A stretch of DNA of 64,000 nucleotides from Prionace glauca (Eukaryota; Chordata; Chondrichthyes; Carcharhiniformes; Carcharhinidae). The stretch spans positions 18,880,960 to 18,944,959 of the forward strand of contig CM075760.1 in the NCBI GenBank assembly GCA_037974335.1, written 5' to 3'. A model generated the notes under the pieces. It had not been told where the DNA came from. It worked only from the letters and a program-made list of their open reading frames with translations, and did no database searches. Position numbers and translations under genes: made by a program. Every line of letters starts with the position of its first letter. The stretch's first letter is position 1. This document shows positions 33,476-45,430 of this stretch, in pieces.

Positions 33476-36085
33476 TTAAATTAAATTAAATTGAGATTAA
33501 ATCCGACCATGGCAGCAGGTGGAATTTGAATTCAATCAATAAATTTTGATTCATACTGATAGCGACGAGATAACCCTCTGATTCCCCAGTGAAGGACATC
33601 TGCCATCCCTACTTGGTCTCAGCAGGGTGTAACTCAAGATGGACCGCCATATATATAACTGGGCAATGCCTTCTGAGATGCCCTAACACACCACTCAGCT
33701 GAAAAGGAATTAAGCACAGGAAATACATGTTGTTCTTTCCAGGGACCCCCACGTCCCATGGAAGAATAAAGTGAAATAAAACACCAGACTACATATTTAT
33801 GCAGTATAAGATATATCACCACTCTGAATCAATTCTCACAATCTGCCTGTATTTATTTCTATCCATCCATCACAATGTATTGTTGGGTTGGAGAGATCAT
33901 CATTGTTACTAACAAGGTGCCAGAGAATCTGGGTAGCTTTCTTTTCCAATGAAAAGGAAAGCATTCATATAGGTTCACAGCTTTAAAAAATAATAATTAA
34001 GTTGCCTCGAGTTGTTGCTGGGCAGATTTGTTTATAAATAGGCTCTATTGACAATGCGAAGAGTTTGAAGTTGGCTTGCAGCCAACTGTTCAGTACTGAG
34101 GAAACAGATCTTTGACTTACTGAACAAACACCGTCAGATGCTTCCTGTAAATATCTTCGGGCAGTTGGCAGCAGGTTGGACTGCTGCCAAATACTGCGTG
34201 GGACAGATTAACGTGAATATGTAAGGATTAAAAGGGACTTATCCAGTTATACAATAAATGCTTGATTCCCATAATAAAGAAAGGTTTTTAAATGGTATTC
34301 CTTCCAAGCAAATATTTTAAAGGGCTGCACTGTGATTAAATAGTATGGGGAACGAGTAAATTGGCCAGATGCTATTTCATTTGTATAACTTTCAAATAAA
34401 TGTCCTTCCAACAATTAAAGCCACTTTGTGAGTAACTTCATGATCTGCAAGGAAGAGATTTGACCTCCCCACCCCCTCAGTCCAATGAGATCAGTGCAAT
34501 GGCCCCAAAATGAAAATAATTAAAAGTAAATTAAAATCAAAAATTGTCTTGAAAAGCGCGGATACCTGGAATATTCTAAGCGTTCTGCACCTCTTTAAAA
34601 AGAAACCTCTCTTATCCCTGATCAGCACCATGTTCTGCTGTCCAGCACAATCTGATTTCGATTATTTAACAGTCGCTCTCATAGCTGCCAATGAGTGAAG
34701 AAACGGCCTGGTTTAGTGGAAGACAAAACATTTATTTTTGTGATATTGTGCAATATGCCACAAAGTCCTAATATCCTGAGTTCCCACTACCAGTGAATGT
34801 TCGACAGCCGGTGGCCAAAAAAATGAGCAGCAATGACTTGGATGTTGACAAAGAACTTTCCTGATCACCGTGTCCATTCGGATTCTATAAATTCTCTGTC
34901 AAAGGTTGATGTCGATGTCATGTTTCCCTGTCAGCTCAATTAATTATAAGTCCACCAGTTTTCTTTCAGTGTTAATTTTCACAGGGTAAAGGAACCTTTG
35001 GGGAAATCTAACGTGTAATATTGCATCACATGAGGATTGTCCTTTTTGAATTAATTTGTGGATGTCACAGTGGCATATATTTTAGGGCTTCTGCCTCAAA
35101 GCACCAGGATACCCGGGTTCAACTCCCGGTTTGGGTCTGTCTGTGTGGAGTCTGCATATTCTCCAATTGCCTGCTCATTTACTCACATTGTTCAAGGATA
35201 TGCCGCTTAGGTTGATCCACGATGATGAATTGTCCAATCGCGTCAAGATAATTAGCGGGGAATATACGTGGGATGATGGGGATAGACTGAGGTGGGAATG
35301 TTGCGGGTTTGGGCCTGTTAGGCCAAAAGGCCTTCTTCTGCTCTGAAATGATTCTATGGACATGGGCACCTTTGACTGTTCAGAATTTATTGCCTACTTC
35401 TTGTCCGAGGGCATTGAGAGAATCATATTGCTGTGGCTCTTGGATCACACATAGGTCAGACCAGGTAAGGACGGCAGATTCCCTTCTCTAAAATACATTA
35501 GTGAAGCAGGTAGGTTTTTACACAATCGACAATGATATCATGGCCATAAGTGGATTCTTATTTCCAGATGCTTTTTTTTTACTGAATTTAAATCCCACCA
35601 TCTGTGGTGGTGGGATTCGAAGTCGGGTCCTGAGAACATTAGTTAAGTTTGTGCATTAATTGCCGAGCGATAACATGAGGACATTTCTTCCCTCCTTCTT
35701 GTATCCAGTCCCAAATTACAGTGACCGCTACCCACACCTGAAATAAAATCATCATAGCAATTAGTTACATAAATCGATAATAATTCTTCAAATGGATTAT
35801 ATTTATGCTGCAATGTGCAAATCAGACTGGCGTTTTTACCCTGATAAGGTCATGTCATCTTCTTTACGTCTATTCTCTTGTGAAGGGGGGTGCAAAATTA
35901 AGGGACTTGATTTACAATCAAATTGTTTTTTTCTCTATAACAGAGGCTCAAATATAATTTCACCTTTTGGAGTGGCAGAGACGTTCCAATGGATCTCACT
36001 CTTTCTGCCTCAGTGTTAGTCTGTCTCTTGAATATTCCAGTGTCAGCAATCAATTCACTGGGAATAATCCTCGATGTTTTTTGAT
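33476..36085 (+). repeat. Diverged duplicate of the functional VH 5' flank
   Basis: Matches 42,700-45,060 block by block: the SINE at 33,485/42,710, then GAAGTTGGCTTGCAGCCAAC/TTGGCTTGTAGCCAAG, then GTGATATTGTGCAATATGCC/GTGATATTGTGCAATGTGCC, then the VH leader intron. Extra SINE pieces (35,040-35,360 and 35,450-35,680) interrupt the left copy. About 520 bases that hold the promoter and leader exon in the right copy are missing between 35,980 and 35,990. Confidence 0.85.
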
Positions 36086-36395
36086 ATATTTTATTCGATT
36101 CATTATTACCACACATATTAGTACACAGTCTTGCGCACTATACAGACGGAGCATACCGTGCATAGAGAAGGAAGGGAGAGAGTGAAGAATATTATGTTGC
36201 AGTCATAGCTCGGGTCTAGAAAAATATCAATTTAATGCGAGGTAGATCCATTCAAAATTCTGGTTGCATCTGTAAAGAAATAGTTTCTGAGTCGGTTTGT
36301 AGTCTCCTCAGAATTTGTTTTTACCTAGTCCCTGATGGAAAAAGGTGAGAGAGTGTGCCCGGGGTGAGTTGTGTTTTCTTTTCATAGCTTTTGTT
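36086..36395. repeat. Interspersed repeat inserted in VH pseudogene intron
   Basis: Text such as CAGTCTTGCGCACTATACAGAC, ATCAATTTAATGCGAGGTAG and CCTGATGGAAAAAGGTGAGA marks a recurrent vertebrate repeat of a class I cannot name. It separates the leader intron remnant from the V exon. Confidence 0.55.
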
Positions 36396-36407
36396 TAATG
36401 TGTCGAA

Positions 36408-36640
36408 TCGGAGGTTGTGTTGACTCAGCCAGAGGCAGAAACCGGGCATCCCCGAGGCTCCCTGAGACTGAGCTGTAAAGACAAAGTGTTCAATATGGGC
36501 AGCAACTGGATGGTCTGGGTCCGACCCGTCCCTGATAGGGTTTATAGTCTCTCCTTCAGTATGATAGTCTTGGATCAACCCACAATTCCTCCGCCCCAGA
36601 GATTCAGAATCAATTTATTCCACCCAAAGACACTTAAAAC
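36408..36640 (+). pseudogene. VH pseudogene, truncated in framework 3
   Basis: Matches the functional VH exon: [20 protein letters not shown], the first Cys, a W in framework 2 and the [12 protein letters not shown] framework-3 start. The leader exon and promoter are absent, the splice acceptor before the V exon is lost, framework 2 to CDR2 is scrambled by small changes, and the exon breaks off before YYC where a repeat begins. No recombination signal, D, J or constant exon follows. A non-functional relic of another IgH cluster or of a V-only duplication. Confidence 0.9.
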
Positions 36641-37200
36641 AATGTGAAGAGAAAATGCTGGACAGTCTCGGGACATCTGGACTCGAAACGTCAGCTGTTC
36701 CCTCTCCTTACAAATATTGCCAGGCCTGCTGAGATTTTCCAGCATTTTCTCTTTGGGTTTGAATTCCAGAATTCACAAAATTGTTTTTATATTTCAAACA
36801 ACATCTTCGCTTTGCAAATAACTATAAACCGAGTATTCCTATCTTTCCCCTGTCTGTCCTACACAGACTCCAGTTCCATGTGATGAAAATAACCCTTCAC
36901 CACCACTGAAATATCCGAGAAAGCCACCCAGTTCTATTAAACCTGCAGTGGAAAGTCACCCATCCAGAGGGCAGGTTTCAGCAAGATGGTTCACAATCAC
37001 CAATTAATGTTAACTTTGTCAGTGACGCTCGCATCCAGAAATTCAATAAAATCAGTGCAAATTGCTGCAGATTCCGGAAATCTAAAACTAAAACAGCAAC
37101 AGTGCTCCTCAGCATCTCAATGGGTATCATCAGAGAGAGAGAGAACCAGATTCGTATTTAATATCAATGCCAGGATGTCAAATCTCTTGATATAATTATG
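36641..37200. repeat. Interspersed-repeat fragments
   Basis: 36,645-36,760 reads GAGAAAATGCTGGACAGTCTC, TGGACTCGAAACGTCAGCTG and TTTCCAGCATTTTCTCTTTG. 37,050-37,150 has GCAAATTGCTGCAGATTCCGG. Both recur in shark DNA, the latter also at 41.04 kb. Confidence 0.55.
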
Positions 37201-37970
37201 AACAGCAAGTCTGTTCTGTCCAATGTCCGACCCAAAACCTCATTTGTCAAATAAAATCGCAAATTTGTTGGCCATTTATCACAACCGGGTTTGTGGGAGT
37301 TTGTGGTACGCAACTTACCTGGTTAGTTACAACATGGGAACAGTGACTAAATTCAGCGAAGGTACATCACTGAGTTTTAAGAACTTTGGGGCGACATGAG
37401 GTCGGGTAAAATGTTCTATACATTCAAATTCCCCCATAATTTGTAATACTTTGGAATCGCTGAGATTAATGTGAATATAATCACTGCTCTGCCTGATCAT
37501 AGAAGCATAAAATCATAGAATCCCTACAGTTCAACATGGTCATTCGGTCCAATAACTCTGCAGCGGGCTCTCCAGCAGAGCATCCTACCTAGGCAAGCTT
37601 TCATCCGATCCCGGCAACCACACATATTCACAGGCAAATCCCCCGAACCTACACATTATTGGACACTAACAGGAAATTTAGCATAGACAATATACATTGG
37701 GCCTGGGAAGGATGCTCTGCCGGATAGCAGGCTTGATGAACCAAATGCTCTACTTCTGCACTGTAGGGATTCTATGATTCTAATTTGCACATCATTGGGC
37801 GCGAAGGGGCAATTTATCACAGCCAATCCACCTAACCTGCACATCCTGGGACTGTGGAAGGAAACTGGAGCACTCGGAGGGAACTCACATGGATATGGAT
37901 AGAATGTGAAAACCACACACAGTCACCCAATGTTAGAATCGAACCCGCTTCCCTGTCGCCTGTGAGGGAG
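37201..37970 (-). repeat. Two degraded SINE pieces in unassigned sequence
   Basis: 37,500-37,640 and 37,740-37,970 carry ATAGAATCCCTACAGT, CGGTCC and GGAAACTGGAGCACTCGGAG in minus orientation. 37,201-37,490 is unassigned. Confidence 0.6.
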
Positions 37971-39689
37971 CAAAAATAATTGTATCTCTTCGTGATAACC
38001 ACATTTTTTATTCTTCCCTCATGTGAGTGTGATCAGTATTTGTGGAGGAATATTTCAGACATCAGATCTGTTTTTTTATTTAACTTGTCGAGTTTAAACA
38101 GATTAAATCCTCAATCAGATTAACATTCAGTGGAATATCAGCCTGTTCACAGATACTTTATTAATTGTGACATCAGAACTTTCAGAACTAATTCTGAAAT
38201 GAAATGTCTTATTTTATTTTAGTTAAGTACAGCCGGAGTTATGAATGTTCAAAAAGTTTTATTCATATTGAACCAACTGTTAAAATTCTTAAAATAAATC
38301 GCTATTTTGAGTTGAAACTGATCAATAAGTGACGGTTTATCTGCTTTTTCTGTCATGAACATTTCATTATAAACAATGAGGTATTTATGTAAATAAATAC
38401 AAAAATAGTAATTCCAAATGAGATTGTTGACTGACAAAAACACAACAAATATTTCCCCACCAACACAGCACAGAAATAGAGACAACCATGCAAATCAATC
38501 AACGGATTCCAGTAATGATTGTTTTTCAACATTATTTATTCATCAGTTATGTGAGGAAAAATATCATGATGATATCTATGTTCAGAATTAGGAAATAATC
38601 CCTCTGATCCCGAAATGTAATGACACAGAAAACACAGAACATCTCCTGTGTTTCATCTCTTTCTCTGTCTTTCTCCTGTCTAGTTCTGCGTCTTGTCTCT
38701 CCACGATGGTTCATCGTCTTCACTCCACAGCAAAAGAACATACGAACGTAAGAAATGGGAGCAGGAGTAGGCCATCTAGCCCCTCGAGCCTGCCCCGGGC
38801 TCGATAAAATCAATGTTTGCCCAATATATTCTCTCAGCCACAGGTACAGGTTTCTAACAGAATATAATTCATTAAATTGGAATCCATGACTGAGATTTAC
38901 TCTAAAAGATCTCTTGAGAAATCAATGATCTTGAAATGCTTGAAACATTTTCTTCTGCACCTAACCTCGGTTCCACCTGGTGATAAGGATTCAATGTGGA
39001 ATCTTTCCCTATATTTAGCCGGTGTTGTCCCTGTCCTTGGAGTATTTGACTGGACAGAGTAGAGGAATATTTACTCTGCGTCTGAACTCATTGTTCCTGG
39101 TTTATGAATGGTTGATATATCTTTGTCAGGGAAGATTTAATCCGTATCGAATCTCTGCTGTACCTAGCCTGGATGTGTTTTGTGGAACTGTGTGGACGGC
39201 TCGTTCCCCTATACCTAACACTAATTTAAACCTGCCTCCTGGATCTCTGAAGGAAGAGTGCAGGAGAGATTTTACATAGAAGAGTGTCCATGCTCTTTCT
39301 GCCTTAATTTTGTTTGAACAGATTTATAGACGGAGTTTCACTCTGTTTATAGACAGTATAATGTTGTAAGAACGTTTGAATTGGATAATTTAGAGGGAGA
39401 TTCTCTTTGCATCTCACTCATGCTATTCCTGATTTAGGAGTTATTAATTTGCCAGTACAGAGGGGACTTTGCATTCTGCAGCGAACCCCATGTTACTCCT
39501 GTCCTGTAAGATTTTGATGGGAGAGTCGGCCGTCTTTACAAATGTCATGGGGATTGAACCAGTATCTTTATATTACAGTAAATTTACCCTGTGTCAGCTC
39601 GTATTATGAGCCATGCCTTCGTTTATTTTCCCCTGGACCCTAACTCATTCTATCTTGCATGTAGAATGTTATGTTGTCTGTCTTTGCAC
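37971..39689. other. Unassigned, one short CR1 tail
   Basis: 38,738-38,815 is a CR1-like 3' end in minus orientation (GGGAGCAGGAGTAGGCCATC). The rest is AT-rich, and no gene is supported. Confidence 0.45.
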
Positions 39690-40747
39690 ATAGTAAATTG
39701 GATATATTATCTGTCTGTACTAAATTAGACGCTGTCCCTGCTTATATTGTATGTCACTATGTTTCTGTTTATATTAAACGAGACATTGTCTCTGTTTATA
39801 TTAATTTAGATCTCTCTCTGTTTGTATCAAAGTCGATGCAATCTTATTTCTGCAATTGTCCATATCCACGTTTATATTGTATTAGACATGGTCTCAGTTT
39901 TTACTGCACTGGTCAATGCCAGTAATGATTAAAGTGGCTGGGAGAACACAATTCTCTGCATCCTTCTGCAAGGACAAACCGTGTGAGGTTTCGGACACTG
40001 GAAAAGAAATCTGAAATTTACTTCTGCTGGCTGCAGTGAAAGTGGATATCAAGTCCTGTGTAGCATTCACTGTCAATGAAGAACAAAAAAACAAAGAAAA
40101 TTACAGCACAATAAAATACTGGTGATCCAATACTGCCCGTTTCTGGATCTTGCCTGATAACAATCTTTTTTATCCCAACATATTATCTCTTCTTCTCACA
40201 AAACCGTGAAGTAAAACAAACCTAATTCAAAGAGAGGCATAGTTAGTGCAGGAACAAAATTGCCACAGTGAAATATATATAGGGTGAGTATCAAATATTA
40301 CATAAACAGAGAGAATGCCGTGTGCAATGTAAACTGAGCTCTGGTCTAGCAGAGTATTAACAGAGCCAGGCTGTATTTTAAGATAAACAGGGGCCTGGTT
40401 CAAGAAAATAGTAATGTGTTAGTGCCGAGTGCCATGTGGGGATGGTCAAATGCCAAATTCCAATGAGACCCATATCCCGTGAAAGAAACAGTTTTAAAAA
40501 TAACATTGTCAAGGAGAATAAAACTGAGGCAGTATCTCGCACAGTTTTACTGATATAGGAACTTCTTAGACATGAACTGAGACAGTGCTGAGTAATTAAT
40601 GATACGAATAAGGAGAATATAAAAAAAAGTTCAGAAAGATCGTAATTATTTTCACCAATTACCATCCATTTGCAATTTAATAATTTCATTCACCAGATCT
40701 CTTTCATATATAATGAGGAGTATATTTACAATTACTCTGTGATAAGA
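39690..40747. other. Degenerate TGTTTATATT repeats, then unassigned
   Basis: 39,690-39,920 repeats CTGTCTCTGTTTATATTAA-like units (same family as at 15.1 kb). 40,260-40,390 has the inverse. No gene. Confidence 0.45.
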
Positions 40748-41150
40748 AAGCGACGTTGCCTCGGCCCCCATTTATTCCCCATTGCTAATTGCATTCAGTA
40801 AGCTGGTGGTGAACCGCCTTATTCAATTGCTGCAGAACCTGCAGTGTCGGTACACCGACCGTGCTCTTAGGGAGGGTGTTCCTGGACTCCGACGCAGCGT
40901 AATTAAAGGAGTGGTCCAAGTGATGTTTGTGAGTGTCTTGGAGAGGAATTTTCAGGCGAGGTTGTTCCAATTCCCCAGTTATCATCAATTCATACAGATA
41001 AACAATTAGTTCACCAATTATGATCATCAGTTTGATAAAAGCAAAATACTGCAGATTCTGGAAACTGAAACAAAAATAATGAATGTTGGAAAAACTCAAC
41101 GGGTCTGATAACATGTGTGGCGAGAGAATAGAGCCAACGTTTCGAGTCAG
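40748..41150 (+). repeat. Interspersed-repeat fragments
   Basis: 40,748-40,980 is a shorter copy of the 31,838 repeat (CCCATTGCTAATTGCATTCAG, CTTGGAGAGGAATTTTCAGG). 41,040-41,150 carries AAATACTGCAGATTCTGGAA and GGAAAAACTCAACGGGTCTG. Confidence 0.55.
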
Positions 41151-41417
41151 TGTGATTTTTTTTGTTATTTGGAGGAAATTGAAGAGAGTGATGACATTGA
41201 GAAATGATGTGGGTGGATAGGGATTAGGATTTTTTTAGGATATAGTTCGTGATTGAGATGTTGATTAGTTTAGGATGAAGAAGTTTGTTATGATATTTGG
41301 GATCACTCTGTGAATTGATGCAGCTTGTGTGTGTGTCTCGAAATAGTATCTATTATTTCTGTTATTCCCATCTCACAGGTAATTTATGCAACTTCCCTGA
41401 CAATAGCGTGCAGAACT
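41151..41417. other. Unassigned spacer
   Basis: No gene or repeat recognised. Confidence 0.4.
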
Positions 41418-41594
41418 TTCAGAATATTCCAGGAATCCCCGGTGTTCATGTCAGTTTTATGATATTGTTTTAATATTATTTCATGTCATTGCACCGATTT
41501 TACTTCACTGGGGAACTGGGCCCATCAACATCTCTCTCTCTCTCGCATTTCATGAAGTGATTAATAAACAGACTTTAATTATTGGAATGAAATT
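41418..41594 (-). repeat. Inverted fragment of the VH 5' flank
   Basis: Reverse complement of 43,664-43,834 with high similarity (AACTGGGCCCATCAACATCT, TGAAGTGATTAATAAACAGA). Shows a local inversion-duplication near the VH gene. Confidence 0.9.
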
Positions 41595-41694
41595 CAAAGT
41601 GATGATATAAATGAAACAACCTGTACTTCATGTGAAGTTACTGAATCTTTAAATTCCGATTCAGTATTACATTGTTTTGGGAAATAATGTGACA

Positions 41695-42125
41695 TAAGAA
41701 CATAAGAAATAGGAGCAGGAGTGGGCCATCTGGCCCTTCGAGCCTGCCCCGCCATTCAATAAGATCATGGCTGATCTGTCGTGGCTCAGTTCCACATTCC
41801 CACCCTCTCCCCATAACCCTTAATCCCCTCGCTTATCAAAAACCCATCAACCCGTTTCTTAAAAATATTTAGCGAGGCAGCCTCCACCACTTCAACGGGC
41901 AGAGAATTACAGAGATTCACCACCCTTTGACTGAAGAAATTCTTCCTCAACTCCGTCGGAAACCGCCCTCCCCCCTTTATCTTGAGGGTGTGCCCCCTAG
42001 TCCTACTGTCCTTTCTGAGCTGGAAGAGTCTTTCCACCTCTATCCTATCCATCCCATTCATCATCTCATACGTCTCAATGAGATCTCTCCTCATTCTTCT
42101 AAACTCCAACGAGTACAAGCCTAGT
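41695..42125 (-). mobile_element. CR1-like LINE 3' end
   Basis: The minus strand encodes MYSLEFRRMRRDLIETYEMM, VERLFQLRKDSRTRGHTLKI and FFSQRVVNLCNSLPVEVVEA, ending in GGAGCAGGAGTGGGCCATC (plus-strand text) and a TTATGTTC tail. Confidence 0.85.
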
Positions 42126-44700
42126 ACAAGCCTACAAGTGACACTTGTAGTTTTCCAGTAAGTTTCACAAATATTTCTGTTGCCACCTTATTTACTTTTC
42201 ACCCTGTTGCCTTCACTAATTTGGGTGAGGGTGTGTTGATTAATTTGTTGTATATGAAAGAGCCAGTATTTTATATAGTACAATCATTCCTCCTCAACCA
42301 TATCATGCTCTCTCTTTCTGTCCTGGATTTGAAGATTCAGCATCAGCAGAGAAATGAACCATCCGAACTGCAGGAAAATCTCCCCCTACTCTTCAAGAGG
42401 ATCAGCTTGCTAACTCCCGAGAAACTCGGAATGTATTTCACCCAGACACTCTGGAAGGATTGAAGGTATTAGATGGGCACACATTGAATAAAGGAGTTGT
42501 TTCAATTTATGAAGTAGTCAAACACAAATATGGAAATATAGAACAACATCATTCAGCACCATTTATCAATGAATCCACCAGTCCGTTCACTAATCCCTCA
42601 ATCAAAATATTCAGGCATCCAACAATCATTCATCCATCAATCATTCAAATGCCATTCATTCCTGTGTCAACACAGTCATACATTTATTGTTTGTGTAGAT
42701 GGTGACATCAATTATTTTAATTGATCCAGTGATCCAGAGGTCCAGGGCAATGATGTGAGGACGGGGATTTAAGTCGGGCCGTTCCCGCAGGTAGATTTTG
42801 AATTCTATTGATAAATCTGGAATGGATACTAATTGCGATCATTGGAACCGCTCTGATTCCCCAATGGAGGAAATCTGCCATCCCTACATTGTCTCACAAG
42901 GATATAACTGCAGACTGAAAGCAAAATAGCTGACTCTTTAATATCTACAGAAGTGTCCAAGAAAACCAGTTAATTTAAGGGAATTTGGGACAGGCAAAGA
43001 GTGTTGGTCTTTCCAAACAAACATCCCATGGAAAGATAAAAGGAGATAAAATATAAATGTGCATGCTCAAATATAACAGCATGTATTATCTCTCTGAGCC
43101 ATTTTTCAGTCTGCCTGTGATTATTTCTGTCCGTCCATCACAATATCCTGATGTGTTGGAAAAATCATCATTGTTGTTAATTGGGTGCCAGAGAAGGTGG
43201 AAAATAATCCTTTCTTTAGAGATGGGAAAACATCATCTAGATTTATAACTTCCAAAAATTTAAGTGCCTCCAGTACTGTTGCTGGGTAGATTTGTTTATA
43301 AATAGACCTTACTGACAACATGCAGGGTTTTAAGTTGGCTTGTAGCCAAGCGGTCAGTGCTGATGAAACTGATCTTTGATCTACTGCACAAACACCCCCA
43401 GATGTTTCCTGTCAATAACTTTGAGCATTTGACAGCAGCCTGGATTGCTGCCAAACACCGTGTGGGACAGATTAGCGTGAAGCTCAATGGACAACATGGG
43501 ATTCAGACATTTAAACAGTAAATGTTTAATTCCCACAATTTAAATCGCAATCATTCTAATCAAATATTTTCATTCAGTGTCCTGTTCATTACCTGAGTAA
43601 ATATTATGTCAAACAATAAAGTGACCGGATGATTTTTTTCATTTGTATAGTTTCCGAGTAAATTTCATTCCAATAATTAAAGTCTGTTTATTAATCACTT
43701 CATGAAATGAGAGAGAGAGATGTTGATGGGCCCAGTTCCCCAGTGAAGTAAAATCGGTGCAATGACATGAAATAATATTAAAACAACATCATAAAACTGA
43801 GATGAACACTGGGGATTCCTGGAATATTCTGAAATTTGTGTATCACATTGAAACAGCAGCGTGTCTTGTACCTGATTAGCACCGTGTTCTATTGTACGGT
43901 ATAATCTGATTTCTGTTATTGAAGAGTTCCTCTCATTGCTGCCAATGAGTGGAGAAATGATCAGTTCATAACCTGATTCAATGGAAGATAAAACATTTAT
44001 TCTTGTGATATTGTGCAATGTGCCGCAAAGCTCTGATATCCTGTATTCCCAATACCAGTGTATGTTACACAGCCGGTAACCAATAGAGTGAGTTGCAATG
44101 ACCTGGATGCTGAAGGAGAACTTTAATAATCTCAGTGTCCGTTCCGATTCATTAACTTCTCCGTCAAAAATCAATTTAATTTTATGTTTCTCTGTCAACT
44201 CACTATTTAATTATCAGGAGGTTGGGATTCTCATTATTTTCAAAGGCCTGTCTTCGAGATTGGGGCAGTTTGACAAATATAAGGAGAAACATTGTATTGT
44301 GTGAGAGTTTCTTCTCATCTCCAAACCCAAATTGTACAGTGATAGCCATCCACACTGTAAATAGAATCACTTTGTATATCCTACACATTGAGTTACAGAA
44401 ATCGATGGTATTTCTTCTGATAAATTGTGCTTTATTATTATAATGTGGCAGAGACACGGAGTTGTTGCAAAATTCTTTAATGTTCCAAAATGTTATTTCT
44501 TCATTTTCAGATTTATTTTCTTCTTGGGGGTGTGGTAATAAAATCACCATTTTTACAATGGAATTACTTATTTAAATAAATAAATGATGAACTGTAATAT
44601 CACCATCAGAAATAATGGGGACAATACAATGAACATTTCAGCCAAACAAATATCCCGATACAGATAAAATGTCCATTTTAATATTAATCTATTGTAAATC
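42126..44700 (+). other. 5' flank of the functional VH gene
   Basis: 42,708-42,930 is a tRNA-derived SINE. 43,280-44,460 matches the flank of the VH pseudogene. A small ATTCATCC-type repeat lies at 42,550-42,680. Short open frames here are not conserved between the two copies, so I do not call genes. Confidence 0.7.
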
Positions 44701-44743
44701 TCCGAGTCCATTCTGTTGGGGGTGTGGAAGGTGGGACGTGGAT

Positions 44744-44785
44744 CCAGGCGCCGCCTCCAGCAGGGAATCAACAGGCGGCGCCTGG
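44744..44785. promoter_or_regulatory. 13-bp perfect inverted repeat in VH promoter
   Basis: CCAGGCGCCGCCT (44,744-44,756) and AGGCGGCGCCTGG (44,773-44,785) are exact inverse copies around a 16-base spacer. They lie in a GC-rich island just upstream of the TATA-like box, in an AT-rich neighbourhood. A protein-binding or cruciform element is possible. I see no ATGCAAAT octamer here. Confidence 0.7.
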
Positions 44786-44805
44786 AAAGCCGCCCCCTTC
44801 TGCCG

Positions 44806-44819
44806 GGTATTTAAATACC
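44806..44819 (+). promoter_or_regulatory. TATA-like box in a 14-bp palindrome
   Basis: GGTATTTAAATACC lies about 100 bases before the leader ATG, a suitable place for the core promoter of the VH gene. The element is its own reverse complement. Confidence 0.7.
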
Positions 44820-44906
44820 GCTCACTGGGACCGGAATCCAACAGTCCGGGAGCTGGTTTGTTCACTGAGTTCCTGACACAACCATTTCCCCCAAATCACC
44901 AGAAAG

Positions 44907-45392
44907 ATGAGGTCGGCCATTTCTCTCAGTTTGTTGCTGACTTTCTTATCTGGTGAGTATTTTTTTATTATTGTTCAAGTCTCTCACTGTTACTGTCTCA
45001 GTGTTAGTGTCTCTCTGGAATGTTCCAGAGTCAGCAATCATTTCACTGAGATTAATCCCTGGTGTTTTTGATCTATTTTTACAGGTGTCCAGTCGGAGAT
45101 TGTGTTGACTCAGCCAGAGGCAGAGACCGGGCGTCCCGGAGGCTCCCTGAGACTGACCTGTAAAACCAGCGGGTTCAATCTTGGCAGCTACTGGATGGGC
45201 TGGATCAGACAGGTTCCCGGACAGGGGTTGGAGTGGTTGACCCTCTACTACGATTCATCTAACACCGTCTACTACGCCCCAGGGATTCAGAATCGATTTA
45301 CTCCGTCCAAAGACCTTTCAAACAGCAACTCCGTTTTGGCCATGACGAACCTTAGAATCGAAGACACCGCCATCTATTACTGTGCAAGATGG
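44907..45392 (+). CDS. IGHV: Germline VH segment: leader exon plus V exon
   Basis: Leader exon 44,907-44,952 ([15 protein letters not shown]) has donor G|GTGAGT. The V exon 45,085-45,392 follows acceptor TTTTTACAG. The signal peptide ends GVQS and the mature domain starts [20 protein letters not shown]. The first Cys is in LTCKTSG, the core Trp in [16 protein letters not shown], framework 3 is [10 protein letters not shown]...DTAIYYC, and the exon ends C-A-R-W at the recombination signal. All invariant residues are present and the frame is open, so it looks functional. It is unrearranged: the V exon runs into its own recombination signal rather than into D. It supplies the antigen-binding domain of an IgM heavy chain. 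The family is the common elasmobranch IgM VH type. Confidence 0.96.
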
Positions 45393-45430
45393 CACAGCGA
45401 GAGGAACCAGGGCTGGCCCGGACAAGAACA
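45393..45430 (+). other. VH recombination signal, 22-bp spacer
   Basis: Heptamer CACAGCG (45,393-45,399), a 22-base spacer and nonamer ACAAGAACA (45,422-45,430). It is of the 23 class. The heptamer has one change from CACAGTG and the nonamer two from ACAAAAACC, so it is weaker than the D and J signals. Confidence 0.85.

Noticed and set aside
35090-35130. tRNA-like CCGGGTTCAACTCCCGG
   Set aside because: Part of a SINE head; no cloverleaf can be completed.
43695-44198. 167-residue minus-strand open frame upstream of VH
   Set aside because: Not preserved in the duplicated flank at 34.2-34.9 kb, and no recognisable domain.
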